A stretch of 64,000 bases of DNA from Eucommia ulmoides (lineage: Eukaryota > Streptophyta > Magnoliopsida > Garryales > Eucommiaceae). Below the pieces are notes generated by a model. The model had not been told where the DNA came from, ran no database searches, and was given only the letters and a program-made list of their open reading frames with translations. How positions within the stretch are numbered: the stretch's first letter is position 1; each line of letters starts with the position of its first letter. Shown piece after piece: positions 21,262 through 32,529 of this stretch. Both the position numbers and the translations under genes were made by a program. The stretch covers positions 42,353,429 through 42,417,428 of the forward strand of contig CM028328.1 in assembly GCA_016647705.1 (NCBI GenBank), in the 5' to 3' direction.

Positions 21262-21850
21262 TTATGAGTTGAGCTTTTCGACAGAGCTTTTTCCTGCTTC
21301 GGCTTTAATTACTATAATGTCTTCTTCCTTCTTTTCATAGTTATTGCGAAGCACTGCCTTGATGCCACCTAGTCCCCACGTATCACTGCTACTAAGCCAT
21401 CCTTTGCGTATTTGATGCACTGGTGGTATGTTGACGTCACTGCCTTCATCGCATGTAGCCATGGTAGTCCCAATATTGCGTTATAGGGAGATGAAGAGTC
21501 CGTCACCATGAACTTTGTGGCCTTCGTGTACCCTATCTCCTCTTCGTTTGTTGTGACTGACAAAGTGATCTTTTCTCTTAGAGAGCTGAGGTCCCCATTG
21601 AAACCTACCATAACAGTCTCGGTTAAACTAACATCTATGCTGGGTACTCCCATCTACTTCAGCATGTCCTCAAAAATAATATCAGCAAAACTACTAGTAT
21701 TAACCAAGATTCATCTTACCTCGAAACCGGAGATCCAGAGGGTGATGACCAAGGCAGCTTCATGAGGGTGCACTATCCCCTTGCAATACTCATCAAAGAA
21801 AGTGATGATTAGTCTTGGCTTAGCAATTATTGACATTACTTATCCATAGC
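21262..21850 (-). pseudogene. Retropepsin-like protease of element E (decayed)
   Basis: Reverse reading gives IVHPHEAALVITLWISGFEV, then ILVNTSSFADIIFEDMLK where gypsy elements have VLVDTGSSADIL. The catalytic Asp of the DTG motif is therefore Asn, and an in-frame stop precedes it. Downstream, TVMVGFNGDLSSLREKITLSV and SSPYNAILGLPWLHAMKAV are the usual flap and C-terminal motifs. It lies between gag and RT as expected. The same region in the element at 55606-56224 reads NTD at the active site. Confidence 0.75.
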
Positions 21851-23387
21851 AGCACTCTAGTGCTGACTCACGGACCTTCCTCTTGCATTCACAGTTGGAT
21901 TCTCCAGTTGCAGGCCCAGTAGTGTTTATCATGAAGATGACTTCACGATTACCGTTGGGACGATCCTCTTTGCATTTCTTGTGACTGTTTTCATGACGGG
22001 TTTTGCTCCTAGATCTCTTCATGTCCCTCGAGCGTTCCTACAAATAGCCACGTAACTGACCCATGTCAATCAGTCACTTGATTTTCTTTTTGAGCTCCCA
22101 ACAGTCGTCTGTGTTATGGCCATAGTCCCTATGGAAATCGCAGTACTTTGACTTGTTCTTTCTGTTGGACTTGATGTTCTTCTTGGGGAGCCACTGAGCC
22201 ACCTTAGATGACCGGATTTCATGTAGAATTCTAAAGATTGGCATCCGTAGGCTTGGGAGGTTTGGCTCCCGACGTGTATCTGGTCTAGAACCGGAACCTC
22301 TAGGATGATCTTTTTACCTATCTGAGTTGCTAGCCTTTGTTCTATTGTGGTCTTTCTCACTCTGCCTAGGGTGATCTTTGGTTAATTCTCTTCCTACTCT
22401 TACAAGCTTGACGTCCTCCAGCTTTACGTAGGGCTTAGCTTTCTCAATCAGCTTAGACATGCTCTTTGGGTTGTGCTTAGTGAGAGAGTCTTAAAATCTG
22501 CCATAGTGCAAGCCTGAAGTAAATGCATTGATTATAAGGTCGGAGTCACACTTCTCAATGCACGTTACCTCTTCATTAAAACAGCTCATGTACTAGCGTA
22601 AGGACTCTCCCTTCTCTTGCCGCAAGGCCAATAGATAATCAAGTCCCTTCATCAACCTTTGACAGGTTATAAAGTCATTAATGAACATCTTTCCAAAGTC
22701 TTTGAACGAAGAGATGAAGTTAGATGAGAGCGTATGCAACCACTCCAGGGTAGAACCTTTCAAGGTCATGGTAAAAGCTCTGCATAATGCCAAGTCGCTT
22801 GCCCCACACAAGGCCATGACATACCTAAACTGGCGGATGTGGTCCATAGGATCTAATTTCCTGTCATACTTCTCAAACTTTGTGGGGTCGAACTTTTCAG
22901 AGAGTGGTACAACCAAGATGTCTAAGGTGAACGACATCTCAGTTCCTTTTGACAGCGTATCCAGTTCATCCAGGGGTAGATCGCTCTACTCCCTACTTCT
23001 GGGTTGCTGACGTGAATCAATAGTCTCAATTCTGCTGAACACTCTTCTCTCTTGTTGTTGATTACTGGTATCTCTCGGGATAACTTTCTCCCCTTGGAAT
23101 TGTGGGTCTACAGACCCTAGAGACTCAGTTTCTTCCCCCAAACCGTTATCATTGGTAGAAGGTTGTGGTCTGGTTTTGGCGATCATCTCTACCATGTACT
23201 TGATCAAGTCCACGATATCTGATAGCTTCCCAGTTAGAGCATTGATCTTTGCATCAGTATTTTGCACCTCTGGCGGAGGATTAACATGAACCTCCTCAAA
23301 CGCTCCTATAGGAACTTCACTGTCAGCTGGTGGTGGCAAGTCACTACTCTGACTTGGTGATGCTCCTCTTGCTCATGGTTGCCTCAT
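21851..23387 (-). pseudogene. Gag of element E (decayed)
   Basis: The start is probably ATG at 23387, but a TGA follows after four codons. Segments: Pro-rich N-terminus with PPPADSEVPIGAFEE (23339-22986); core gag with EKFDPTKFEKYDRKLDPMDH, then TLKGSTLEWLHTLSSNFIS and MKGLDYLLALRQEKGESLR (22937-22593); a basic region; and YCDFHRDYGHNTDDCWELKK (about 22140-22080), the Cys/His motif seen in this gag type. Breaks include a frameshift near 22960 and TAG/TAA stops near 22590 and 22490. Builds the particle in intact relatives. Confidence 0.75.
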
Positions 23388-23418
23388 TGTTTCTACGAAA
23401 AGCTTTTATGTAAGCATT

Positions 23419-23435
23419 TCCCAAAGACATTGCCA
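23419..23435 (-). promoter_or_regulatory. Primer-binding-site remnant of element E
   Basis: Reverse complement TGGCAATGTCTTTGGGA resembles the Tat-type site TGGCGCCGTCTGTGGGA. It lies five bases inside the LTR boundary set at 23441. Several changes make the primer identity uncertain. Confidence 0.5.
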
Positions 23436-23440
23436 AATTA

Positions 23441-24092
23441 TGTGAGCAAGAATTCTCAACACGTGCAATCAGCTTTCTACGTGCCAAAAACCATTTCAAC
23501 TTCGTGTTTCAACTTGCAAAACCGTTGAATTCTTAAAGGGGACACTGGTATGATGCCGGTCAAAGAACCTTCTGCGTAAGAATAAGTTAATCTGATTATA
23601 GAGAAGGCTAAGTACTCAAATCAGTCGTCCAGAATACACAATGATACATTCCCTTTATATAGGCATAGTAAATCTTTGTCGTGTCATTGGTGAGGTCGTC
23701 CGTTACGTGATCTCCTCCTAACGGCATGGGAAATAACCACGATCTTCTCCAGTAAACCAAGGAGAGATCTTTATAACGTGCTCCCATCAAATATGGGTCG
23801 TTACAGTCAATAGGTTATAACGCTCCGCATGTATAAGGAATGTGGTCACCCTGGGTTGATCTGTTCGTCTTGGCCTAATCACCATGGGCTCTGATCGCCC
23901 ATTGATGGGCCTCCTCATGATGCTGATTGATTTGCATAGTGGACCGCTGAGATCTTTTTCCCCGATGGGCTTCATATGTTCAACCCAAATAGTGTATCGG
24001 GTTTACATATTTTGAGTAGGATTATTGACCCGATCCGACCCATTAAGACTTTCATGCCTATGTTAGTTGTGAGCAGCAGGTTTCTCATATCA
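23441..24092 (-). repeat. 5' LTR of element E (about 650 bp)
   Basis: In element orientation it runs from TGATATGAGAAACCTGC to ..AATTCTTGCTCACA. Its length, TATA position and 3' motif (GGTTCTTTGACCGGCATCAT..TGTCCCC) parallel the LTR at 53583-54212 (GGTTCTTTGGCCAACACCAC..TGTCCCC). The outer (24092) end is set by resemblance to that LTR only. Confidence 0.6.
23654..23661 (-). promoter_or_regulatory. LTR TATA box of element E
   Basis: TATATAAA on the minus strand, preceded by C and followed by GGG, lies about two thirds into the LTR, as in the sister element. Confidence 0.55.
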
Positions 24093-24404
24093 AATAATAT
24101 ATTTATTTATTTTCTTTTTTTTTTTCTTTTTTTTTTTATAGATATTGGTACTGACGTACCAACCAAAATAATTGAAAAAATTAAAAAGAAATATCTGGTC
24201 TCCACATAACAGCACTTTTATGGAAAATATTATTATTGTAATTTGAGTGAAACTTTGATTCACATTGAATGACAATCATAGTGAGAGGAGCACTCCAATA
24301 CTTGCAAATAACCAACATAGTAAAATAATGTTGTTGTTGGGTTTAGCTCATTACATTTAAAAGAAAATTTGGCCCTAAGAAATTGAATCTTATCTGACTA
24401 GTTA
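24093..24404. other. AT-rich spacer
   Basis: Contains T-rich runs near 24114-24139. No gene or element recognised. Confidence 0.5.
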
Positions 24405-24973
24405 CGACATGTTTGATAACTATTTAAAAATTAAGTACTGAAAATTTAAGTATTTAATTTTAAGTGCTAAAATTTGAAGTGTTAAAAATATCATAAGGTT
24501 GTTTGATAAAATTATATTAAAAATTTTAAGTGTTGATTTATTTTTTTATTTTGTATTATTTTTATTTTTTTTTTAATACAAAATTTGTATGCTAAAAATT
24601 GTTTAATTTACATAATTACCTTTGAATCAAGATAATATGGACAAAAATAAAATTGAGACCAAAAAAATAAAAATTAAAATTAAAACCCTAAAATAATTCA
24701 TAATTAATCCAATTCTCATTAAACCCTCATAGGGGATTAAGGATAAAATAGTCAAAATATAATTTTTTTTAAAGTGAAAAATAATGGAGTGTATTAAGTA
24801 AAATGAAATAAGTGAAGGGGTCTTGACTTAATTTTTTACTCACATTTTGACTTAATTTTTAAGTTAATTTAATTAATTAAGTGGTACTAATTGTATTTAT
24901 CAAACAAACTTAATTAATTAAATACTTAATATAATCATTTCAAGCAATTTATTTTTTTTTAACAAACATTCCC
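24405..24973. mobile_element. Tourist-like MITE
   Basis: Ends CGACATGTTTGATAAC and ..TTTTAACAAACATTCCC are imperfect inverted repeats, flanked by TTA at 24402-24404 and 24974-24976. The 569-bp interior is AT-rich and non-coding. A related, longer element is at 28969-29958. Confidence 0.7.
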
Positions 24974-24980
24974 TTAGACT

Positions 24981-25115
24981 CCATTTGCATAGACTTTTGA
25001 TGTCTTTAGTGGTCCAAACTCCACAGTGCTAATGGGTCTTGAAGACCCAAACCTGGGGATAAAATTTTACTTTGCTCCCCAGCACAAAATACTTTCGCCA
25101 CAAAAGTGCAAATGG
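24981..25115. mobile_element. Small inverted-repeat element
   Basis: CCATTTGCATAGACTTTTG at the left and CAAAAGTGCAAATGG at the right form an inverted pair about 135 bp apart. No target duplication was resolved. Could be a short MITE. Confidence 0.4.
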
Positions 25116-25439
25116 ACGGAATCTGTCAAGTTTAACAGTGTGTACCTCAAACAAAATGTAAGTGCAAGAGAATTAATTTCCCAGCCAAAATATTAATTTT
25201 ATACCAAATTTACCTTTTAAAATGGGATAAAATGAAATAAAACTTTTCTTCGTGGCACCGCCATCGTTGTAGTCGACGCCTTAAAAGACCATCAACCAAG
25301 GTTGATCCCAGGCTTAAGTTCTTTGGATGACGCCTAGAATCCCCTTTTTTTTTTACCCAAAAAGAGGGTTCCGACTTTTTTTGTTGTTTTATTTAATTTT
25401 TACTAGCCCCCAAAAGAGACTCTAAATTTACTACAAAAG
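25116..25439. other. Spacer
   Basis: No gene or element recognised. Confidence 0.5.
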
Positions 25440-25451
25440 TCAAAATCTTAA

Positions 25452-25636
25452 CAACATGAGTTGGTCCAAGCGGAAGAGACTTGGGCTCTTTAAGCAATCA
25501 TCCCTAATTCGATTCATGGAGGTTATGTATGAAAAGTGTTCTATTGGAAAAAGTTCCCATTTTTTACGTCTGATTGTATTTCGAATGATTAGTCTCCGCT
25601 ACTGTAGAGCAGAAATACCTTGAAAAAAAAAAAAAA
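25452..25636 (+). mobile_element. tRNA-derived SINE
   Basis: An internal RNA polymerase III promoter is visible: A box TGGTCCAAGCGG at 25462-25473 and B box TAATTCGATTC at 25505-25515, about 40 bp apart. The element is about 185 bp and ends in a run of A. It is flanked by a 12-bp target duplication, TCAAAATCTTAA (25440-25451) and TCAAAATCCTAA (25637-25648), with one mismatch. This combination defines a SINE. It has no protein of its own and depends on LINE enzymes. Confidence 0.85.
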
Positions 25637-25720
25637 ATCAAAATCCTAAAGTCCACTTCTAATTTTTCTTGTTATAATAAAAGTCAATTTTTTTTCTACA
25701 AGTTTTATCACTTCCACTAA

Positions 25721-25826
25721 AGTAAATTTGTCTATTTCTCTTTTATTCTACCCTTCTACAGAATTTTCATCAAAGTAAATTTGTCTATTTCTCTTTTATT
25801 CTACCCTTCTACAGAATTGTCATCTT
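25721..25826 (+). repeat. 53-bp tandem duplication
   Basis: AGTAAATTTGTCTATTTCTC begins at 25721 and again at 25774. The two copies are almost identical through CTTTTATTCTACCCTTCTAC. Confidence 0.9.
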
Positions 25827-25829
25827 TCT

Positions 25830-26392
25830 TTTATTGGAGGGGGTGCTTTCCACTCCATTTTTCACGCTTGAGATTTTTTTTTATTGCTTAAGTTAGTACA
25901 ATATAATAGTATGAAATTTAAATTGTTTAGTCTATTGGATGATAATATCTAATTGGATGTGTTAGTTTATTTGTCGTTTATTTTTCTTTTAATGTTATTT
26001 GCTTTAGTATATTAATCATATTAAGTAATTGATTATATTTTAAAATAATTTAATTTAATAAATTAATCAAGTCGTAATAGATGATACTTCAACTTTAAAA
26101 TTCATTTGCCTTTTATTTTTTTTAAAACAAATAAATTAATTATATTTATTATCTTTTAAAAACGTCCATTACATTAGGATTAATTAACCTTGCCATCTAT
26201 TGAAAACAAAGTACTCGAGAAATTTCATTAGACAAGTTTAATTAGTAATTTTGGATCTAAACATGAAACATGAGGGTCATGTTCACTCGATGTTTTATTT
26301 TGGTGGTTCATGTTGTTTTGTTTTTTATTTTAATTTTCTTTGGCAAGTTAGATTTTGTTAAATTATGAACCAATATATGTTGGTGTCTAAAA
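25830..26392. other. AT-rich spacer
   Basis: No gene or element recognised. Confidence 0.5.
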
Positions 26393-27540
26393 TTGATAAA
26401 TACCTCGAGTTAATTCGGTCAGATTTTAAGTGTATTTTTCATGCTGAGGTGGGGTGTTGAGTTAGAGATTCAGGGGGCTGGAGTCCTCAAGGGTCCCGCA
26501 GTTAACGATCAATTATTTTCAAATCCCGAGTTAAAGTCCAGAGAGATAGTACTTACACAAGGACTCGTCGGGGTTGTGCCTGGCGAAACTTCTCCGGTAT
26601 GAGAGTAAGAGTTAGGGGGGGGGGAGAAAAAGGCAAATATATGCTTCAAGTCAGAGGTTGAGTATTACCTGGAACATTGAATTAGTGGGCATTTACAGGA
26701 GTGGAGTGTATTAGCATTACTTAATTGAGGTCCTGAGTAAGGTTAATTAGGGTAACCCTGTGCATGGCCAATAGGAATGTGGATGAGGAGATTACCCAAT
26801 GGGCTTGGGCTTTTGACCTAGATGCCCCATGGGCCAACTCACAAAGCTTTGAGGAGACTTATTGAAGACGAACTAGATCTTGGATGACCTGAGGATGTGG
26901 AGACCTCTTGAGCAGTGCACAAATAGAAACATATGCCTTGTCACGCTACTTGCCGACTAGAGACAACAGGGAAGGGCATTGGTCTACCAAAACGCAAAGG
27001 TTTCTCTTTCTGTAGCTGCCAAGCAGAAGTGACACAGAAGGTCGCTGGTTGGTGGTGAGCAAATGGGTCCTTCAACTGATAGATGTCGCCTAAAGATAGA
27101 ATGGCAAAGAGGTAATCGGTGCTTCCCAAAAGGGTCCATCCCTTAGTAGTTGACGATTAGGGATAGCACGGCAGGGTGCTGGTCTGCCCATTTCCGAAGG
27201 GTCCATCCCTTGGTGGTTGCTGACCAGGAATAGTACGGCAAGGGCGCTGGTCGACCCATTTCGAAAAGGTCCATCCCTTGGTGGTTGTTGACCAGGGATA
27301 TCATGGCAGGGCGCTACAAGAAAGACAACAATGAGGACGCCGTCACTGAGTAACGGAGACGAACACGTGACTGAGATGTTAAACACATGGTGGGGGTACT
27401 TGGCATATGTGGATGCCACTCAAAATTACCCATATCAGTTGTCCTTAGTCCTGAGCATCGGGCATTGGCGGGTGATGTGCATGGGAGTACGAGGTCGGAG
27501 AACCAATAAGGGAATGTCACGTGTCACTCCCTGTATCACA
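26393..27540. mobile_element. Unclassified higher-GC block, possible solo LTR
   Basis: This 1.1-kb block is clearly less AT-rich than both sides. It begins TGTTGGTGTC and ends ..TGTATCACA, so TG..CA ends are possible. It holds a G-run (26617-26626) and the tandem repeat at 27131-27317. Short ORFs here are low quality and not supported. The LTR reading is weak: no clean target duplication was found. Confidence 0.3.
27131..27317 (+). repeat. 67-68-bp tandem repeat, about 2.8 copies
   Basis: AGGGTCCATCCCTT starts at 27131 and 27198, and AAGGTCCATCCCTT at 27266. Each is followed by GGTGGTTG..GACCAGG, ATAG..CGGCAGGG and CGCTGGTC..CCCATTTC. Confidence 0.85.
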
Positions 27541-28537
27541 AAATATCACTTCTCTCTACTTATATATCTCAATAAAAACATTTATATAGTATCATCATAT
27601 AATATCAAACTATTTTCTTTAAAGTTTTCTATATTTCTCTTCTATATCTCTATTCTTATATATTCTTTCATTTTCACATACTAGTGTATAAATTATGTAA
27701 TTTTAAGTACTCATAATATTATAATTAATAAAATCACTAATTATACACATAAATATTATAATAAATTACATTATAACATATATACTTATAATAGAAATCA
27801 TAAAATCATTTTACTACATTTTATAATTTAATCACAATAATGATGTCTCATAAATATGTAATTAGTATACATAAATATAATCATTATAATTATATATCAA
27901 TAATTTTATTAACTAAAATAATATAATTTATATATAATATAAAATAAAATATTTAATTTTAAATTATTTTTCTAACACATTCTTTATTTCATTATTCATT
28001 TTTTCTTCACATAATAATCTTATGCCTTTTGTTGTTTACGTTTGCAACAAAATCATGTAATACATACAAATACCCAACATCAAAATTAACAACATATCAT
28101 TTCTTAAAAAACAAAATATGAAAAATAACCAAATATTAATAATAAACACCATCGGCTAAATTATCATTTTTTAACACTTTAGAATAACATTATTAACACG
28201 TTATAATAATATTACTTAAAAACAAAAAAAAATGACCTAAATAATTGCATATAATTACACTAAAATATGATCTTTGTCTAACTATAACACAAATAAAAAT
28301 TTAAATTCTATCACCCACATAACTTTAAAATTAACATTGTATTGAACTAAAATTTCATCGTTTTATCTAATGTAAAAATAATACTCACACTTTCAATTAC
28401 AAAAACTAAAACTCTTATAATATTAATTCAAAAAAATTATTAGCCCCAAAAAATATTTTCAACACTCCAAATTAAACATACTTCACCCACAAAAATAAAA
28501 ATCAAACAAAAAACGCTACCAACCGCACTAACTAATA

Positions 28538-28588
<51 letters not shown>

Positions 28589-28965
28589 AAACATAACAGA
28601 AATGAAATTAATTTTAAATATTAAAATAAAAATTCCATGAAATTATTTATAAACCCACACTCAGCGCTGGCATAAACCTTGTTTTTGTTAAGTTTGAAAC
28701 TTTGAATAGAATACATATTTAATTTTTTAAATTATAAATAATTTTTAACAAAGTCAAAAAATTAAGTCTTACATTAATTTTATTAGCTAAAGTAATGTAG
28801 TTTATTTTTAAGTTAATAATGTAAAAATTAGAATAATTTCTTAATTAAAAAAATATGATTTTTAAAGTTTAATTAAAAAAAAAATCTTTGGGAAAAAAAT
28901 ATGTTTTAAAACTTAAAATAGTAGACATAACTTACTATTGACATTTTGGTAATAGAAAATGATTT
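27541..28965. other. Strongly AT-rich spacer with a long poly(A) run
   Basis: No supported gene. An A run of about 46 bases (28540-28585) lies inside it without an adjacent recognisable retroposon. Confidence 0.55.
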
Positions 28966-28968
28966 TTA

Positions 28969-29958
28969 GGTCATGTTCGATAACCAAATTAAGTATTGAA
29001 ACTAAACAAATTAAATACTTATTTGATTAATTATGTTTGATAATTTTATTTAATATTACTTAATTAATTAAGTGTCACTTAAAATTTTGAGTCTATGAGT
29101 CTAAAATTTTCAGCCAATGAACGTTCACTTATTTTGTTATCACTTAATAGGTTCAATCTTCTTCTTTTTTAACTTTTTTTTTTGTAGAGACCTTTTTACC
29201 CTCAAAAGACTTTTATTGTTTCTTTTCCCAAATTTCAGATTATGTTCTCCAAAAACTTAGAATATAAACAAAAATATCAGAATAATTCTGTTATGTTTAA
29301 CAATCTGAAAATACAACAAACAATTTTTCTTGTTCCCATATGTTATGTTTCTTTTCTCGAAAATTGTGAAATCCACTATTATTTTTTTTACTAATTTTGA
29401 AATCGGGGACATTGCAAACAATATAAAGGACATCAAAGAAATTATTTTTGAAGTTGATGGCAATAACGTAAGCAACAAATAATTTATCGATTTTTTTGAA
29501 TGATACATTTAAATACCAGTGAATCTATGAAGCAAAAAATGATAATAGTTAAGGTGACGTTTATTTAGTGTCGACATAAAAAAGGAAATCTAGAAATTAA
29601 AAAAAAAAATCCCGTATTTTTTTTTTGTTGTTGAATTCTACATTATTTTAACTTGTGATAATTCATATATTTGAATTTTTAAGTATTTTATTTGTATTTT
29701 TATTTTATTGTTTTGTTTTCGATTTTTTCCCCATATTATCTTCATTTTAAGTTTTAATTTTAGAGAATAGTAATGCAATTTAAATAATTTTCAATTTTCG
29801 AATTTGGTACTTATTAAATAGATCAAAAGAATTCAACACTTAAAAATCAACATTTATAATTTTAATTTTATCAAACAAGTTTATGATATTTTCAACACTT
29901 ATAATTCTAGCACTTCAAATTTTCAACACTTCAGATTTAAGCGTTATCAAATATCGCC
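28969..29958. mobile_element. Tourist-like MITE-type element (990 bp)
   Basis: GGTCATGTTCGATAAC at the left and ..GTTATCAAATATCGCC at the right are imperfect inverted repeats with TTA on both sides (28966-28968, 29959-29961). Subterminal AATTAAGTATT and CAACACTT words match those in the element at 24405-24973. No transposase. Confidence 0.7.
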
Positions 29959-29961
29959 TTA

Positions 29962-30855
29962 GTTTTTTCCATTGGATATTTTAACTATTTTGATCATTGA
30001 ACCCGAAGTTAGAAAATAGGCCCGAAATGAGGGCTTCAAGCCCGAGCCCGAGTACCCAAAGATGTGTGGGTCTATTGGTTGGCTGGGCTCTCCCAATCCA
30101 TGATCGACCTAGACCGTTGACTAATCAAAGTTCAATGGTCCCAGGCCCAACCAAACTTCAAGTTTTCTGGTCTGTCCCAGCCTGGCCCGTTGCCTGAGTC
30201 TTATAGAGCGCAATGGGACATTCTTGGGATGCCCATATAACTTCCCAAATTTTAGTAATATCTATTTGGGACGAGACAAATAATAAGCATGCATAGTTCC
30301 CAAAGAAGCTTTCAAAGAATCAAAAGTCAAATTTGGAATAAAAATCAGACCTAACCAGCAGTACCTCAATATGTTACTGTCAGCTGAACGCTTTCGTGTA
30401 CACGTACTTGCACGAAGAAGAAGCAAGTAAACTGAATGGTGTTTGTTGATCGCTTTCTTAAGATTCAAGAAACACAAATTCTAATAAAAACCAAATGTAG
30501 GGAAGTCTTGACTCTTGACTTCCAAAAAACGTGTTTGTCCGGTTGGCAATGGAAAGTGTCTCATTTTTTTGTCAATTAAGGTTCAACTTTGGTAAGGAGC
30601 ACTCTAACAATTAAATCTTGAATTTAATACTAAATGTACCAAACTAATGTAGAAGAAATGCGTAAGATCTCTCTAGGAGATAATTTGTCGAGATGTGTAT
30701 AAACTGACCAGAACACACCTTATCCTTAAAAAAAAAATTAAGGTGAATGGACTAAAATAATTGAGTATTCAAAGATGGATAAGCACACCCATTGACAGAT
30801 AGGGTTTGTTTTTCTGGCAATTTTGGCTGCTATTTAATAAGTCCTTGCTTTGCAT
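29962..30855. other. Spacer
   Basis: No supported gene. A GC-richer piece at 30025-30195 has CCCGAGCCCGAG and GGCCCAACC words often seen in plant repeats; I could not assign it. Confidence 0.5.
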
Positions 30856-30862
30856 AGTTTTT

Positions 30863-31133
30863 AGGGTTAATAAGTCCTTGCTTTACCCCCCTCATGGTTA
30901 CACCGTTTTGTACTTTATCCCCTGTGGTATTCGCGTCTCCACTTTGTCCTTTGTAATTAGGCCTTTGTCGCATTTTACCCCCCTCGTTAGCACTTTACTC
31001 TTCTGTGATTATGCCTACATCAAGTGGTAAATACAACAAAACCTAACTACACGAGATAAAGTGGTAACGAAAATATTATAGAGGGCAAAGTACAAAATAG
31101 CCTAACCACGGGACATAAAGTATAATTAACCCT
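30863..31133. mobile_element. MITE with AGGGTTAAT ends and a 7-bp target duplication (copy 1)
   Basis: It begins AGGGTTAATAAGTCC and ends ..ATAATTAACCCT, with AGTTTTT at 30856-30862 and again at 31134-31140. Inside the ends are CTTTACCCCCCTCATGGTT and its inverted counterpart around CCTAACCACGGGACATAAAG. Length 271 bp, no ORF. A related element is at 50246-50677. Confidence 0.8.
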
Positions 31134-31140
31134 AGTTTTT

Positions 31141-31515
31141 ATTAACAAATATTTTTTCTTCATCAATCAACATCATAATTTACTTTTAAGATTAAAATTG
31201 AATTAAAATATATAATCGTAATTTTCTAATCAAAATAATAAAACGCTTCATAGCAAAAAAATAATATAGCGATAAAAATAACATTAAGACTTTGACTTCA
31301 AAAAAAATATTAGGGTTAATAGATTGTTGTTGAAACAAACCCTTACAATTTTTATTCTCAGTTTTTTTCTTTTTATTTTTAATCTTTCAAAGATTGAATT
31401 CATCAAGTTAATACCAAATTTACATTTCATATAATAGGTAATGTTAACTATGTACGAAAAAATAAGTTAAAAAATAAGTTGGTAATAGTTTAAGGAAAAA
31501 TTAATATATAGACTC
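31141..31515. other. AT-rich spacer
   Basis: No gene or element recognised. Confidence 0.5.
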
Positions 31516-31518
31516 TAA

Positions 31519-32526
31519 CGGCATGTTTGGTTGAATAGAATCGGGGGCGGAATGGAATCGCATTCCGCCCTCGATTCCTATTCCATTGTTTGGTTTTTCA
31601 ATGGAATTACTTTTGTGATTCCATTGGAATGAAATATGGTGGAATGAGATTCCATTTGAGATGGGGTGGAATGAGATTCCAACCCAAAATAATCAACAAC
31701 CTAAAATACATAAAAGCTCTTATATTTAAACCCTTGAAAATTGAGAATAAAAATTAAAAATTAAGAACAAAAACAAAAATTAGATAACAAAAAATTAGGA
31801 ATAGAAACAAAAAATTGAGAACATAAACTGAAAATTGAGAACAAAAACATAAAATTAGATAACATAAAATTGAGAACGGAAACTGAAAATTGAGAACAAA
31901 AAATGAAAATTAAGAACAAAAATAGAAAATTGAGAATATAAACTAAAAATTGAGAATAAAAATAGAAATTTAGATAATAGAAAATTGAGAACGAAAACTG
32001 AAAATTGAGAACAAAAATTAAAAATTAAGAACAGAAACAAAAAATTTAGAACATAAACTGAAAATTGAGACCAAAAACAGAAAATTAGAGAACGGAAACT
32101 GAAAATTGCGAACAAAAACAGAAATTAGAGAATAGAAACTAAAAATTGATAACATAAACAGAAATTATAGAACAAAAATTTAAAATTGAATGAAATAGTG
32201 AAATATAATAAAATAAAGGAATGAATGAAATAGTGAAATATAATAAATTTTTCTAAAAAGGGCATAATGAGAATTTTATTATATTTCATTCCATTCTTTT
32301 ACTCATTTTATATCAACCAAACAAGAGAATTGAATAATAATTTTATAAGGGCATAATGGTAATTTTACTATATTTTATTATTCCATTCCTTCTCTCATTC
32401 CATACCAACCAAATAAGATAATAGAATAGTGATTTCATTGACAATTCAATTCTATTCCTTCTCTTATTCCATTCCTTCTTTCATTTTATTCCGCCCTCAT
32501 TCTATTTCGTCCAACCAAACGAGCCG
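31519..32526. mobile_element. Harbinger/Tourist-like element with tandem array (copy 2)
   Basis: Ends CGGCATGTTTGGTTGAATAG and ..CGTCCAACCAAACGAGCCG, flanked by TAA (31516-31518) and TCA (32527-32529). The interior is an array of AAAATTGAGAACAAAAAC words, the complement of the array at 17990-18695, so the two copies are in opposite orientation. No transposase. Confidence 0.8.
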
Positions 32527-32529
32527 TCA

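Larger units (their letters stand above)
5575..24092 (-). mobile_element. Tat-like Ty3/gypsy retrotransposon (element E), decayed and split by insertions
   Basis: Read on the minus strand, it runs LTR (24092-23441), PBS-like site, gag, protease, RT, RNase H, integrase and a tandem-repeat tail. The order is that of Ty3/gypsy (integrase after RNase H). It is interrupted at 7945-16794 by an Athila-like element and at 17220-20175 by a solo-LTR-like element; RNase H reads on across both breaks. Every coding domain has frameshifts or stops. The 3' LTR is missing or unrecognisable. Tat-like assignment rests on the gag and protease sequence type, the PBS form and similarity to the element at 53583; it is tentative. 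Confidence 0.75.

Noticed and set aside
26941-27520. Minus-strand frames of 60-110 codons
   Set aside because: They overlap the 67-bp tandem repeat and each other; repeat-derived.
28540-28585. Long poly(A) as a retroposon tail
   Set aside because: No promoter boxes, ORF or target duplication next to it; the neighbourhood is uniformly AT-rich.
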